Below, piece by piece: positions 32,689 through 44,300 of a stretch of 64,000 nt of DNA. The stretch is taken from positions 15,916,931-15,980,930 of the forward strand of contig NC_049995.1 of NCBI RefSeq assembly GCF_000003815.2, in the 5' to 3' direction. Both the position numbers and the translations under genes were made by a program. Under the pieces are notes generated by a model that was not told the origin of the DNA, did no database searches, and was given only the letters and a program-made list of their open reading frames with translations. Origin of the DNA: Branchiostoma floridae (lineage: Eukaryota > Chordata > Leptocardii > Amphioxiformes > Branchiostomatidae). Positions within the stretch are counted from its first letter, which is position 1; each line of letters starts with the position of its first letter.

Positions 32689-34038
32689 GTAGGGTTGGCG
32701 TACGTCAGTAGAATCTTACTAGCGTTAGCGTGCAGTTAAACAAATCTGGAAACGTAGTTCGGAATAACATAATGTCAATTTGTCAAAATTTCCATTGTGT
32801 TTGTGATCTGTGCTACCTCGCCTCGTCGCCCTCCCCAATAGCTCCCTACTGCAGCTATTTTCGTGTTGAAACTTTTAACTTAGTCTTACGAGTCTTAGTC
32901 TTAATGGCACAGTTAAATATATTGTTTCTTGCACATAGATTCCAGGATTGACTTTTGCTTTTGGAAAGTACATGTATTATCTAATGCAAGTTGTGTAGCC
33001 TTTCTTTTAGCTGATGGCATGCAATGTTGTTTCCCACAGTGTGTTACGTGTATTTTGTGGCACTCAATACGTTTACCTCTATAAAAGGGAGGTATAGTTT
33101 TTGGTTTGTATGTTTTGTGTGCGTGTGTTTTGACAGCAGCAATCACTTCATGTATTGTGTTGATATTTGGCATGTGGGTAGGTATTGTAAACACAAAGGT
33201 CACTTTGAGGCCCTCTGGTGGCTGACCCTGGTACTGCAACAGAACGTCCGTTTATGTTTATTTGTATTGTCTTGTATACCAATGTTTTGACGTGGTTGTT
33301 TTATGTGAATGTGTCTGTGAAGGTCTTCATTATCGCTTTTCATTTGAAGATGTAGAAAATACTCGATATTGTTTTTCAAAATGCTACCAAACACTTTTCC
33401 TGAGTTTTCCTTTATTCTGGTTAAGTATCAAATTGCATGAAATTGCTTTGTTTGAACCTTCTAACCATACATTAGTACCAATTGCATATTCATAACCAAT
33501 ATTGGATATCTTAAAGCTTGTTCAACTTACCAATTAAGTGTATCACAATATCGGGCAACCACCGGGCGCACGCAGCCACCTCCGGTCACAAGCCACATTA
33601 AACCAGTTTCATCAGTTTTATATTGTTAACACCCTGCCCACCAGTACTCAGCAACCTTTTTCCTCTGTCCCTTCCTTTATCTAGGTCTGACTGTTCCTTG
33701 GCAATTCTCTTCCCTGACTTCTATTATTCACCCTCTAGTAGCCCAGTGCAACGATATGCATCTGCGTATCATCCCTTTGTCCAAATCTAAATTTCAGTCA
33801 AATTATCCTATCGCTTACTTAGTATGCTGTTCCCAGACTCGGTGGTAGGTGAGTCATCAAGCTTCTTCCATGTTCTATGGGCCCTACCGGTGGAGGGCGG
33901 TTTACTCATGTTACATGGATGTGGCCTAGACAAATAGTTCTGACCAACGATAATCGATAAACGATCGATAAACGATCGATACCCCAACATATTATAAAGA
34001 CATATCTGTTCAACAGCACTTTCCCAGTATCCTAGTAT
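32689..34038. other. Intergenic, nothing recognised
   Basis: AT-rich with no supported gene. TTTATT at 33411-33416 would read AATAAA on the minus strand and could serve the gene at 34039-40608. Confidence 0.45.
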
Positions 34039-37000
34039 CTAAAGCATGCCACTTAGACTTGCCATTGAGCTGTGGTGTTGGGTTACACGTAAGGTGGACG
34101 TTTCAGCCTTCTTCTTGCGCGAGCTCTTTTTCTTGCGTTTGGAAGTGGTCACCTTTGTCGCAGTTGTCTTCGTTGTTGTAGTAGCCTCTCCGAATGTGAA
34201 TTTTTGCACCTTGGTCTTGACCTTGGAGGTGAAGAAGGCAAAACCTTTCGCCAGTAGCCCAGTTGGTATGCTAGTGGACGTCTTCTCCTTTGCTTGAGAC
34301 GAGGCAGACGTCTTGGAAGACGTCTTTGCTTTCTCGATGATGACCTCAGCCCGCATTGCGATGTGCTCATGCCAGCTGACCATGCGAATCTTGACGAATC
34401 GTGCCGTGAATGTGCCGCTGTATGTTTTGAAGGAATGACTGACAGGTGTATCGGTATCGACGTTGCCCTTGAATACCTTAAAACACAGTAAGAAATCGTC
34501 GATGAAGGTTAGACATCCAGGTAGTAAGATAAAAAAGACAATCGATACTCAAGCAACGGTTCACTATCTCCCGATCGTCGTTGACTAAAGGATTTGCAGT
34601 TTAAAGGTATTTAGCCAAATACTGACAATTTCATATGTAAATCTTGATTTAAAAGATAAACTAAATTCGTATGTGCATTTCAACAAGCAATTGGTCTAGT
34701 TAATTCCATCTTAAACCAGAACAGCGTTCGTTAATGACAAGGAAGACTCACCTGTGATACTTATTAAGCCATGTTTCGAGCTTCAAAGTTGTTAAAGCAC
34801 TATGCGGTTCATGGTTTGTACGTTTTTACAATACTACAGGGCTCGAAATACTGGGTGCATGTGCACCCAGGTGCACCCAAAATTGGAACTGTGCACCCAA
34901 ATATTTTATTAGGTTTATTTATGTAAAGATATCAAGTATACTAGTATACATCATATTCTTGACATCTAAGTGTCAGAAAGATAATGAAAATGTCTGTCAT
35001 GGTAGTTGTAATTGTTTAAGAATTTGAACTAAGTTTTGTTATTAGTTTTTTCTGACATTTACTTAAACTTAAGTGGTGCACCCAAAATTTTTTTGGTGCA
35101 CCCAATTTTTTGAGCTGGGTGCACCAGTGCACCTAATCCCAAAAATGAATTTCGAGCCCTGTACTATAATGTCCTTAATTTGTATGGATGCGATTGAATG
35201 TACAGCTATTCATCTTTCAAGAATCATCATCTATGGACTGAACCAAACTCTTGTGGTAAAAAAATGCATCTACTTACCACAACTTCTCCATTGGCATCTT
35301 TGTACTCTATTTCATCTCCGTTCTCCAAACCGTACGACAGTGTGTATGACGTCACCCACTGCTGTGTCGGTCCCCCCGGCCAGTCCGGGCTGGAGTTCCT
35401 CCCCTGTGTGACGATCCCGGTGACCAGCTGAGCGGACTCCAGGTCGATCAGAAGAAACTGTTTGTCGTCGTTGACTTTCGCACACCAGGCTCCGGCCTCG
35501 GTCGCCGTCTCTACGCAAGAGAACTTGGCGCGAGTGACGGAGGTCTGGACGCTGAGCACACTGGATGTCGTCACCACGATTGTGATAGTGGTGCTTGCAA
35601 ATACGGACTGTTTAGAAATAGTGGTAGTGATCGATGTCATCTTTGTTTTCATTTCTGACGTCAACTTTACCACCTGTGATTTGAATACCATTGCTTGCTC
35701 TATCGTTTGGATTCCATTTACGGATAGTTGTGCTTTCTTGGTAGATACAGACAGCTCCTCTTTGGTTGCCACTGATTTAGCCGACTCCTCTTTTTTGCTC
35801 ACCGCATCCCCCTTTTCCAATTTTTCGGTCTTAATGTCTACTGATGTACTGCTTTGTGCCCTTTTCTCTTCTACCTTTACGTCAACTGCTTTGGTCTCTT
35901 CGACTGCAGCATTGACTTCTTTAGTCTTTGATTCTCCCTTAACGGCATCCTTCGTTGTCAACTGATTAGCCTCTTGTGCAGTAAGTTCGGTCTTCTCCGT
36001 CTTAACAGCTGCTTTCGCCTCTTCTTTCTTGGTTTCCGTCTTAATTTCGTCTACTGTCTTTTCCGAGGCCTTCGTAACGTCTGTTTTCTCGCTGCTAGTA
36101 GCTTTGGCTGTCTCTTCTTTCTTGGTTTCTACCTTTTTGGCCTCTTCTTGCGTTTCGGATATCTCAGTTGCTGTTGCTTCCTTCTTTATCTCTACGCTCT
36201 CTTCCGCGGTAACTGTACTTTTCTCGGCCTGTGCGACTACCTCTGTCTCTTCTTTCTTGCTTTCTTCCTTTCCAGTCTCTTCCGTCGTCACTGATACCTT
36301 CATGTCTTCCTTTGTTTCAACCTTTTCTTCCTTGGCACTCTCAGTCTTTCCGACTACTTGGGCTACTGCTGTTGTCTCGTCGGTTTTGGTCTCTGACTTG
36401 GTGGCTTCTTCGTTTGTCAATGATACCTCTGTGGCAGTTTCTTCCTTCTTAGTGTCTACACTCTGTTGCGTGGTAACTTCAATCTTTCCTGTCTCTTTGA
36501 CATCTGTCGTTTCCTCTTTCTTGGTTTCTTTCTTTTGGTCTAAGGTTTCCTTAGCAGTTTCGTCCTTCGTTTCAGCTTTTCCTTCTTTGGTAACCACAGC
36601 CTTCTCGGCAACTTTGACTTCTTTGGACTCTTCTGTCTTGGTCTCTGCCTTTCCCTCTTCCTTCTCTTTGGTTGCAGTTATTTCCGTCTTGGTTTCTACC
36701 TCCTCCTTCGCTGTAACGTCAGCCTTTTCGACTACTGTTGTCTCTTCCGTCCTAGTAGCTACAGCCTTTTCAGTCTCTTCTTGTGTCACAGTTTTGTCCT
36801 TTTGGGTTTCTACACTATCTTCCGTGGTAACGTCAGTCTCTTTGGCTTCTGTGACTACAGCTGCTGTCTCTTCTTTCTTCGTTTCCTCCTTCATTGTCTC
36901 TTTCTGTGTTACTGATACCTCAGTTGTAGTTTCTTCCTTTGTTTCCACTTTCTCCTCCTTAGTAACCTCAGCCTTCTTGGTTTCTTTGGCTACTGTAGTC

Positions 37001-40000
37001 TCCGTCTTCTTACTTTCTGTCTTTTCAGCTTCTTCTTGTGACACGGACACTGCCACAGTCACAGTTTCTTCCTTTGTGGTTTCTACAGTCTGTTTCGTGG
37101 TAAGTTCAGTCTTCTCGGCCTCTGTGGCTGCTACAGTCTCTGCTTTCTTTGCTTCGACACTTTCTTCCTTCGTAACCTGAGTCTTCTCGGCTTCCGTGAC
37201 GGCTGTCGTCTCCTCTTTCTTGGTTTCAGTCTTTTCCTCTTCTTTCACTGATACCTCAGTCGTAGTTTCTTCCTTCTTGGTTTCCACTTTCTCTTCCTTG
37301 GTAACTTCAGTCTTCTTAGTTTCTTCAACTACTGCAGTATCTTCTTTATTGGTTTCTGTCTTTTCCTCCTCCTTCACAGATACCTCAGTTGCAGTTTCTT
37401 CCTTCTTGGTTCCTACACTCTCTTCCTTCGTAACCTCAATCTTCTCGGCTTCCTTGACTGATGTCGTCTCTTCTTTCTTGGTTTCAGTCTTTTCCTCTTC
37501 TTTAACTGACACCTCAGTCGTTGTTTCTTCCTTCTTAGTTTCTACACTCTCTTCCTTGGTAGCTTCAGTCTTCTTAGTTTGTTCAACTATTGCAGTATCT
37601 TCTTTCTTGGTTTCTGTCTTTTCTTCCTCCTTCACAGATACATCAGTCGCAGTTTCTTCCTTCTTGGTTTCTACACTCTCTTTCTTCGTAACCTCAGTCT
37701 TCTTGGCTTCCGTGACGGCTGTCGTCTCTTCTTTCTTGGTTTCTGTCTTTTCCTCTTCTTTAACTGACACTTCAGTCGCAGTTTCTTCCTTCGTTTCTAC
37801 CTTCTCTTCTGAAGTAACTTCAGTTTTCTTGGTGGACTCTTCCTGGACTATTGTTGTCTCTTCTTTCTTAGTTTCAGTCTTTTCAGTCTCTTCTTGTGAC
37901 ACAGATATCGCCTCAGTAACGGTTTCATCCTTTTTAGCTGCTACACTCTCTTCCTTGGTCTCCTCCACCTTGGTTTCTATTTTAGCATCTTCTTCTTTAG
38001 TTTCTTCTACAGTCTCTTCTTTCTTGGTATCTGCCTTTTTCGTCTCTTCTTGTGTCTTCTCCGTTTCTGCGACTAATTTTGTCTCTTCCGTTTTTTCGGC
38101 CTCTTCCTGCGTCACCGACACTTCAGTTTTAGTTTCTTCTTTCTTTGTCTCTGTACTTTCTTCCTTGGTAATCTCAGTCTTTTCAGCTTCTGTGATTGCT
38201 GTTGTCTCCTCTTTCTTGGTTTCTGTCTTTTCGTCTTCCTTAACTGATACCTCGGTCTCGGTTTCTTCCTTCTTTGTTTCTACACTATCTTCCTTCGTAA
38301 CCTCAGTCATCTTCTCGGTTTCCTTAACTACTGTCGTCTCCTCTGTCTTGGTTTCTGTCTTTTCCTCCTCCTTCACTGATACCTCAGTCTTGGTTTCTTC
38401 GCTTTCTTCCTTGGTAACTTCAGTTTTCTCCTTTTCTTGAACTACTGCTGTCTCCTCTTTCTTGGTTTCTACCTTATCCTCTTTCTTAACCTCGGTCGCA
38501 GTTTCTTCCTTGGCAACCTCAATTTTCTCGGTTTCTTTAACTACTTTGGTTTCCTCTTTTTTAGTGTCTGTCTTTTTTGTCTCTTCTTGCGTCACTGACT
38601 TCTCAGCTATAGTTTCTTCTATCTTGGTTTCTGCTTTCTCTTCTATGATAGCTTCAGTTTTCTCCGTTTCTTCAACTACTGTGGTTTCTTCTTTCTTTGC
38701 TTCTGTCTTTTCGCTCTCTTCCTTCGTCATTGAAACCTCAGTTGTAGTTTCTTCTTTCTTCGTTTCCACTTTTTCCTCAGTCTCGGTTTCTTTGACTGCT
38801 ATCTCTTCTGTTGAGGTTTCTTCCTTTTTGGTGTCTTGCTGCGTTATCTCAGTTTTAGTTTCTTCTTTCTTAGTTTCCACTTTTTCTTCAGTGGTAACTT
38901 CAGTCTTCTCCGTTTCGTCGACTGCTGTCGTCTCTTCCGTTGTTGATTCTTCCTTTTTGGTCTCTTCTTGTGTAACTGATACCTCCTCAGACACACTTTC
39001 TTTTGTCTTTGTCTCTACGCTTTGTTCCTCGACAACCTCAGTCTTCTCGGCTTCTGTCACTGAAGTCGTTTCTTCTGTCTTTGTTTCGTCCTTTTTGGTT
39101 TCCTCTTTTGTCACTGATACCTCAGTTTGTTCTTTCTTGGTCTCTGCGCTTTCTTCTGTGATGGTCTCAGTCTTTTCCGTTTCTTGAGCTACCGTTGTCT
39201 CTTCTTTATTGGTTTCTTCGATTTTGGTCTCTCCCTGCGTTACCGCCATCTCAGCTGTAGTTTCCTCTTTCTTAGTTCCTATTTCCTCTTTCGTCGAAGT
39301 CTCAGTCCTTTCAGTTTCTTCGACTGCTATAGTCTCTTCGGTTGTGGTCTCTGTCTTTTCGGTCTCTACCTGCGTTACCGTCACCTCAGTTGTAGTTTCT
39401 TCTTTCTTAGTTTCCTCTTTTTCTTTAGTCGTAACTTCAGCCTTCTTCGTTTCTTCGACTGCTGTTGTCTCTTCCGTTTTGGTTTCCTCCTTTTTCACCT
39501 GAGTTTGTTCTTTCTTGATCTCGGCAATCTCTTCTGTGATGGTCTCAGTCTTATCCGTTTCTTCGACTGTTGTCTCTCCTTTCTTGGTTTCTTCCTTTCT
39601 GGTCTCTTCCTTCGCTGATTCCTCTGTCACAGTTTCTTCCTTCTTTATTTCTACTTCCTCTTTCGTAGAAATCTTAGTCTTTTCAGTTTCTTCGACCGCT
39701 GTCATCTCTTCTGTTTTAGTTTCCGTCCTCTCGGTCTCTTCCTTCGTCATTGAAACCTCCGTTGTAGTTTCTTCTTTCTTGGTTTCCACTTTTTCTTCAG
39801 TGGTAACTTCAGCCTTCTTCGTTTCCTCGACTGCTGTCGTCTCTTCCATTGTGGTTTCTTCCTTTGTCACCTGAGTTTGTTCTTTCTTGGTCTCTATGCT
39901 CTCTTCTGTGATGGTCTCAGTCTTTTCCGTTTCTTCGACTGTTGTCTGTTCTTTCTTGGTTTCTTCCTTTTTGGTCTCTTCCTTCGCTGATTCCTCTGTC

Positions 40001-40608
40001 ACAGTTTCTTCCTTCTTTATTTCTACTTCCTCTTTCGTAGAAATCTTAGTCTTCTCGGTTTCTTCGACTGCTGTGGTCTCTTCTGTTGTGGTTTCTGTAG
40101 TATCGGTCTCTTCCTTCGTCATTGAAACCTCCGTTGCAGTTTCTTCCTTCTTGTTTTCAACTCTTTCTTCCGTGGTAACTTCAGTCTTCTTCGTTTCCAC
40201 GACTGCTGCTGTCTGTTCCGTCGTGATTTCCTCCTTTGCCACCTCAGTTTGTTCTTTCTTTATCTCTAAGCTCTCCTCTGTGATGGTCTCAGTCTTCTCG
40301 GCGCCTTCGACTGTTGTTTCTTCTCTCTTGGTCTCTTTCTTCGCTGATACCTCGGTCACAGTCTCTTCTGTTGTGGATTCTGTCTTTTCCGTCTCTTTCT
40401 GCGTTACGGACATCTCATTCGTAGTTTCCTCTTTCTTGGTTTTCACACTTTCTTCTGTGATGGTCTCAGTCTTTTCCGTCTCTTCGACTGTTGTCTCTCC
40501 CGTAATTGTTTCTGTGTTTTTCTCTTTTTCACCAGTCTCACGATCAGCCTTAGTGGTTTCTGCGGACGTAAAGTTACGATGTTGCTTGAGTGTTAATTTG
40601 GAGGCCAT
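34039..40608 (-). CDS. Thr/Glu/Lys-repeat protein with C-terminal discoidin domain (two exons)
   Basis: Exon 1 is 40608-35278 (1,777 codons), exon 2 is 34476-34039; the intron is GTAAGT...AG in phase 0. Total about 1,922 residues. After MASKLTLKQHRNFTSAE comes about 1,600 residues almost wholly of Thr, Glu, Lys, Val and Ser, in places as near-exact 43-residue repeats (129 bp) with SVETKKEETTTEVSVKEEEK-like cores. Then follow a 60-residue Ser/Thr/Val segment and one F5/8 type C domain (CVETATEAGAWCAK, LIDLESAQLVTGIVTQGRNS, WVTSYTLSYG; then VFKGNVDTDTPV, RFVKIRMVSWHEHIAMRAE). The tail is basic (SKRKKKSSRKKK). No signal peptide is visible, so it may be intracellular. The discoidin part has the same exon split as the neighbouring array. 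Function unknown; the tail resembles a nuclear-localisation signal. Confidence 0.8.
34837..35161. mobile_element. MITE with CAGGGCTCGAAAT termini and 5-bp target repeat
   Basis: Exact terminal inverted repeats CAGGGCTCGAAAT / ATTTCGAGCCCTG, flanked on both sides by TACTA. The ends also contain inverted GGTGCACCCA blocks. No coding capacity. It sits in the intron of the Thr/Glu/Lys-repeat gene. Superfamily uncertain. Confidence 0.8.
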
Positions 40609-41235
40609 TCTTCGGCGTTGATACTGACCGTAAAGAGCGCATTGGATTTCAGTTAGAGTCGGATATTAGTGATTGTATCTGTAACCTGTTTGCTGGCACC
40701 TCGATTAAAGTGTGTATTAAGCTGGAATCGTTAAAGCAAGGTCATCAGTTAGTTTTTAAACAAGAAGCTTCACTCATATGTACGCACACGCATACCAACA
40801 AGACAGGTCTTAAGCAAGGTTTTAAACACAGAAACGACAGACAAGCATGCCCGAAACCTTTTCTTTATTCAACCTCCATAAAAGAAAATACAGCCATTGA
40901 TGTCATAGTCAATTTGATGGAAATAGTCAACAAAGACTGTAATGACTTGACATAGGCATAAGTAAGCAAGCTGCGAGCTGCAAGCTGCAAGCTGTCACCT
41001 ACTGTTGAGCTAACATTTGAGTTTACTCATTGTAACGTTCTTACTCTCCTGTCCACCTAATAATATCTTTTGGCTAAAGGCAATTGATATTTTACCCATG
41101 ACCCCAACGTATCCAACTCACATAACCCACATGCAAAATTATTGAATAAAGATAAAAAGTTTTTTTTTTCGTTAGACCCTCATAACGTCTTATTCAAGTT
41201 TGTTCATAAGCTTGAAAGTTGATCTTGTCGTTTCT
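40609..41235. other. Short intergenic spacer between two same-strand genes
   Basis: Between the 3' end of the discoidin-array gene and the ATG at 40608. TTTATT at 40864-40869 gives AATAAA on the minus strand, a likely poly(A) signal of the upstream gene. That leaves about 250 bp for the promoter and leader of the downstream gene. Confidence 0.5.
40864..40869 (-). terminator. Possible poly(A) signal of the discoidin-array gene
   Basis: AATAAA on the minus strand about 370 bp after the proposed stop codons of the last exon. Confidence 0.35.
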
Positions 41236-41313
41236 TCAGGATGCGAAGCTGATGGTATATTCTGAGACGTAGTTTGGAGCCTTGGTGCGTGCATTGAGGA
41301 CCGCAATCTTACC
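41236..41313 (-). CDS. Tentative last exon of the tandem-discoidin gene
   Basis: Acceptor GGTTTTGCAG, then an open stretch GKIAVLNARTKAPNYVSEYT ending ISFAS and TGA at 41236-41238. This frame needs phase 0, but the preceding exon ends in phase 1. Joined in phase 1, the exon would give an immediate TAA at 41309-41311. Either the protein ends there, or the preceding border is misread. Confidence 0.35.
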   Translation of the reverse strand, partial: GKIAVLNARTKAPNYVSEYTISFAS

Positions 41314-44300
41314 CTGCAAAACCGGACCGAGGTGTGTTTAGGGACAACTAGAAAGTAAGGCGTTCATGGGAAGACTTGCCAAAGTTTAGGATAGGCAATA
41401 CCTTCACCAAATTCCCATTCAATTCTTAACACGTTTCCTTTTTTCCTATATTGCCAGACAAGTCTATCTTCAACAACAATCTTTCATGTAGAGTTTGCAC
41501 ATGTTATATGCTTAAATGAAGTATATACTAGTATATGGATCTCAAGAGTTGAGAAAATAAACCTATTACGATCAAAGTCAGCCTAGAGAAAGCAGAGAGC
41601 ATTACACCGCTGCTTTGTTAGATGTTTGGAAATGAAATGCAAGGAAAGTTCTAGATGTGCCTTTTGCAAATAGAAGGTACCAAGATGCCAGCAAACAGGC
41701 TACATATACATGTAGTAATGTACAGTTTATTTGTATGTTTTGATATGATCTTTAGATAAACGCTAAACCATTCCAATAAAGTAGGAAAACATTATTTTGG
41801 ACACTCTGTGCTCAAATAAACACCAGAGTTGTTATATCTTAGTATTAAGTCTAAGTACAATATAAAGTTGCAACGTATCGATTTATATTTTACTCACCCC
41901 CTCCCTTTGCTAACATGCATGAAAGTGCTTAAGGGTTCTGCGTTTTCATCTTGGTCTTTTTGTAACGGTATTACTTAGTATACGAATTTACAAATTTACA
42001 GATGTAACCGTGGATTCTTTCACAAAAGTTTGTATTCGTTAGACATGTGGTAAACATTGGTAAACTTCATTAATTTCAAGTAGAAGAATTTAACCCACCT
42101 GCGATCTCTCCTCCGTCAGTTGAGACTGCGGCGACCTTCTTCTCCAGCTCCACGATCTTCATCTTGTAGGTCCAGTTCTCTTTCGCGAAGCTCGTCAGCT
42201 GACTGGACCGGACGTGCACGAACTTGTCTTCTTTGTCTGTCGTTACCAGAACACAAGACGATAGTAAAATGGTAAGTAACTTTTGATATAATCTTAATGA
42301 TTCAATGGATCTGTATGATTTCCTTCAACATTATGTTTTTAGGTTAAGGTTCTGTGCTCATGTGTTACCTTAAATACAAACCATAGAAAGAAAGGTCCAA
42401 TCACAAGTAGGGTTTCTGGTGAATCAAATATCTAGTTTAGTAACTGGTGAAAGGTGGCGGTACCGGAAAAGCCTGCGCGTTTCCTAAATATATCCAGTCG
42501 CGTGATTTACTGCTACCTCGCATAGAAACATGGACCCCCAAAACCAAAACCGCTGATTCAATTCTAAGAGCTATGCTCCCTTAGTTCTTTACAATTTCCG
42601 CGAGTATAATTAATTTTGTTAACTACAAGAAGCAGCAAAATAAGTGCTATCAATATTGATAAGCTTTTGTAAGTGATAGGTTAACTCACCTGCCCAACCA
42701 AAGAACTTGACTTGCACAGTGTAGGGCTGTGCACCCCCGTGAGTCTCGGTGACAAGGAGCCTCCAGTACCGGCCCTCCCCGGTGAAGTCACCAAACACTT
42801 GTGCATCCTTACTCTCCGCTACCACATCAGCGAACGTCTTCACGTCTTTCCACTCGTACGGATCTGCCGTGGAAGACGTCTGGAGGGTGAACGTCTTAAT
42901 GTCGTGCGTCTTGTCCCCGAAGTTGGTGATGCTGATCTTGGTGAGGGTGAACGTCATCCGGAAGTCGTAGACGATGAACCACTCTTTGATGGTAGAGTCG
43001 TCCATGGCTTTCCAGTAGGTCTTAGTGCTGGTAACCAGGGTCTTGTTGGCGTCATACAGGACGCCTTCCTCTTCCACGGGTGTGCCGGAAGCCTCGATGG
43101 CCGTCGGTGGGTGTTGGGCGAACCATTCACCTGCACAAATATAGAGTGACATACATAAGTAAAGATAGAGTTTCACTGTAACAACATCACCAATGCTAAT
43201 ATACTTTATATGTAAGAGAAGGTAAAGGTAGCTCCATAGCCTTTTTGTAAGCTGAGGGGCAGTAAGTTGTTACCTACTTTGTCAAGGACACGGTATTGAA
43301 AGTTGATAACACCCCCGCCCCCCAACCACTTTTGCCTCCCCAACCAAAGTCAGGTACCCGTGTTTACACCTGGTTGGAGAAAGGAAAGCCTTTCCCATTA
43401 GGGCACAACATCAGTAGCATGGCAGGATTTTAACCCAGGACCTCTGGGTTCTCGACTAAATGCCATACATTTACCCCACACGACCCCTTACATGTAGCGG
43501 TAACGAATTCCATTTCGTTGCAAGTCTATAAGCAAATGACCATTTCACATTTAATGAAATTTCTTACCTTTTGAACCAAAGAAGTCGACGTTCGCGATGT
43601 TCGGCTGTTCTCCCCCGTGCGTGCTGGTGACCAGTAGCCGCCAGTACCGGGCAGTCGCCGAGAAGCAGCCGAACTCCTGCGGCTTCTTACTGCCAGGCTT
43701 CACCTTAAAGACAGAAGAAAAACATCCAGACTATGTACAATTTCCTGACAATAGACGTACCAACTACTAAGTATCTAATACCAGCTTAGACATGAACAAG
43801 AAATAGCCAAGCTTTTAAGTTTTTAACTAAGGATTGACGTGTCCAAATATTCGTACCTTCCTAGAACTATCGTAGATTGGAACTCGTTGCCATCAACTCC
43901 AACCGCATTTGAAGTCAGATGTGCAATGATTAGGTGTAAAAGGTTGTTCATTGCAGTATAACTAGCTTTTGTCGTGCCGCAAAAGCTTGGTGTGTTATGT
44001 CCATGGGCGATTATACCGACCATACGGATACAGAAGCTGACAGTGTGTTGCACCGAATGACATCTATACAGATACAAAAACGGAAGCTGTTGTGTTTCGC
44101 CGAGGGTTGTTATACCGGCTATACAGATACAGAAGCTGGTGTGTTCATAATGTTAAAGGGTGGTTATACCGGCTGCACAGACACAGACTTTGATACAGCT
44201 ACAGATACATACCTTTGCCACCTCCAGCACGTCTCCCCAGTGGTGCGGCTTGACGCATGCGGCCTTCTGCAGAATGAAGGACCTGACGTCATGAGTCGTG

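Noticed and set aside
35462-40621. Long plus-strand open frames rich in Ser, Val and Phe
   Set aside because: They are the antisense of the Thr/Glu/Lys repeats. Low-complexity codons on one strand leave the other open. The minus frame ends in a recognisable discoidin domain with correct splice sites.
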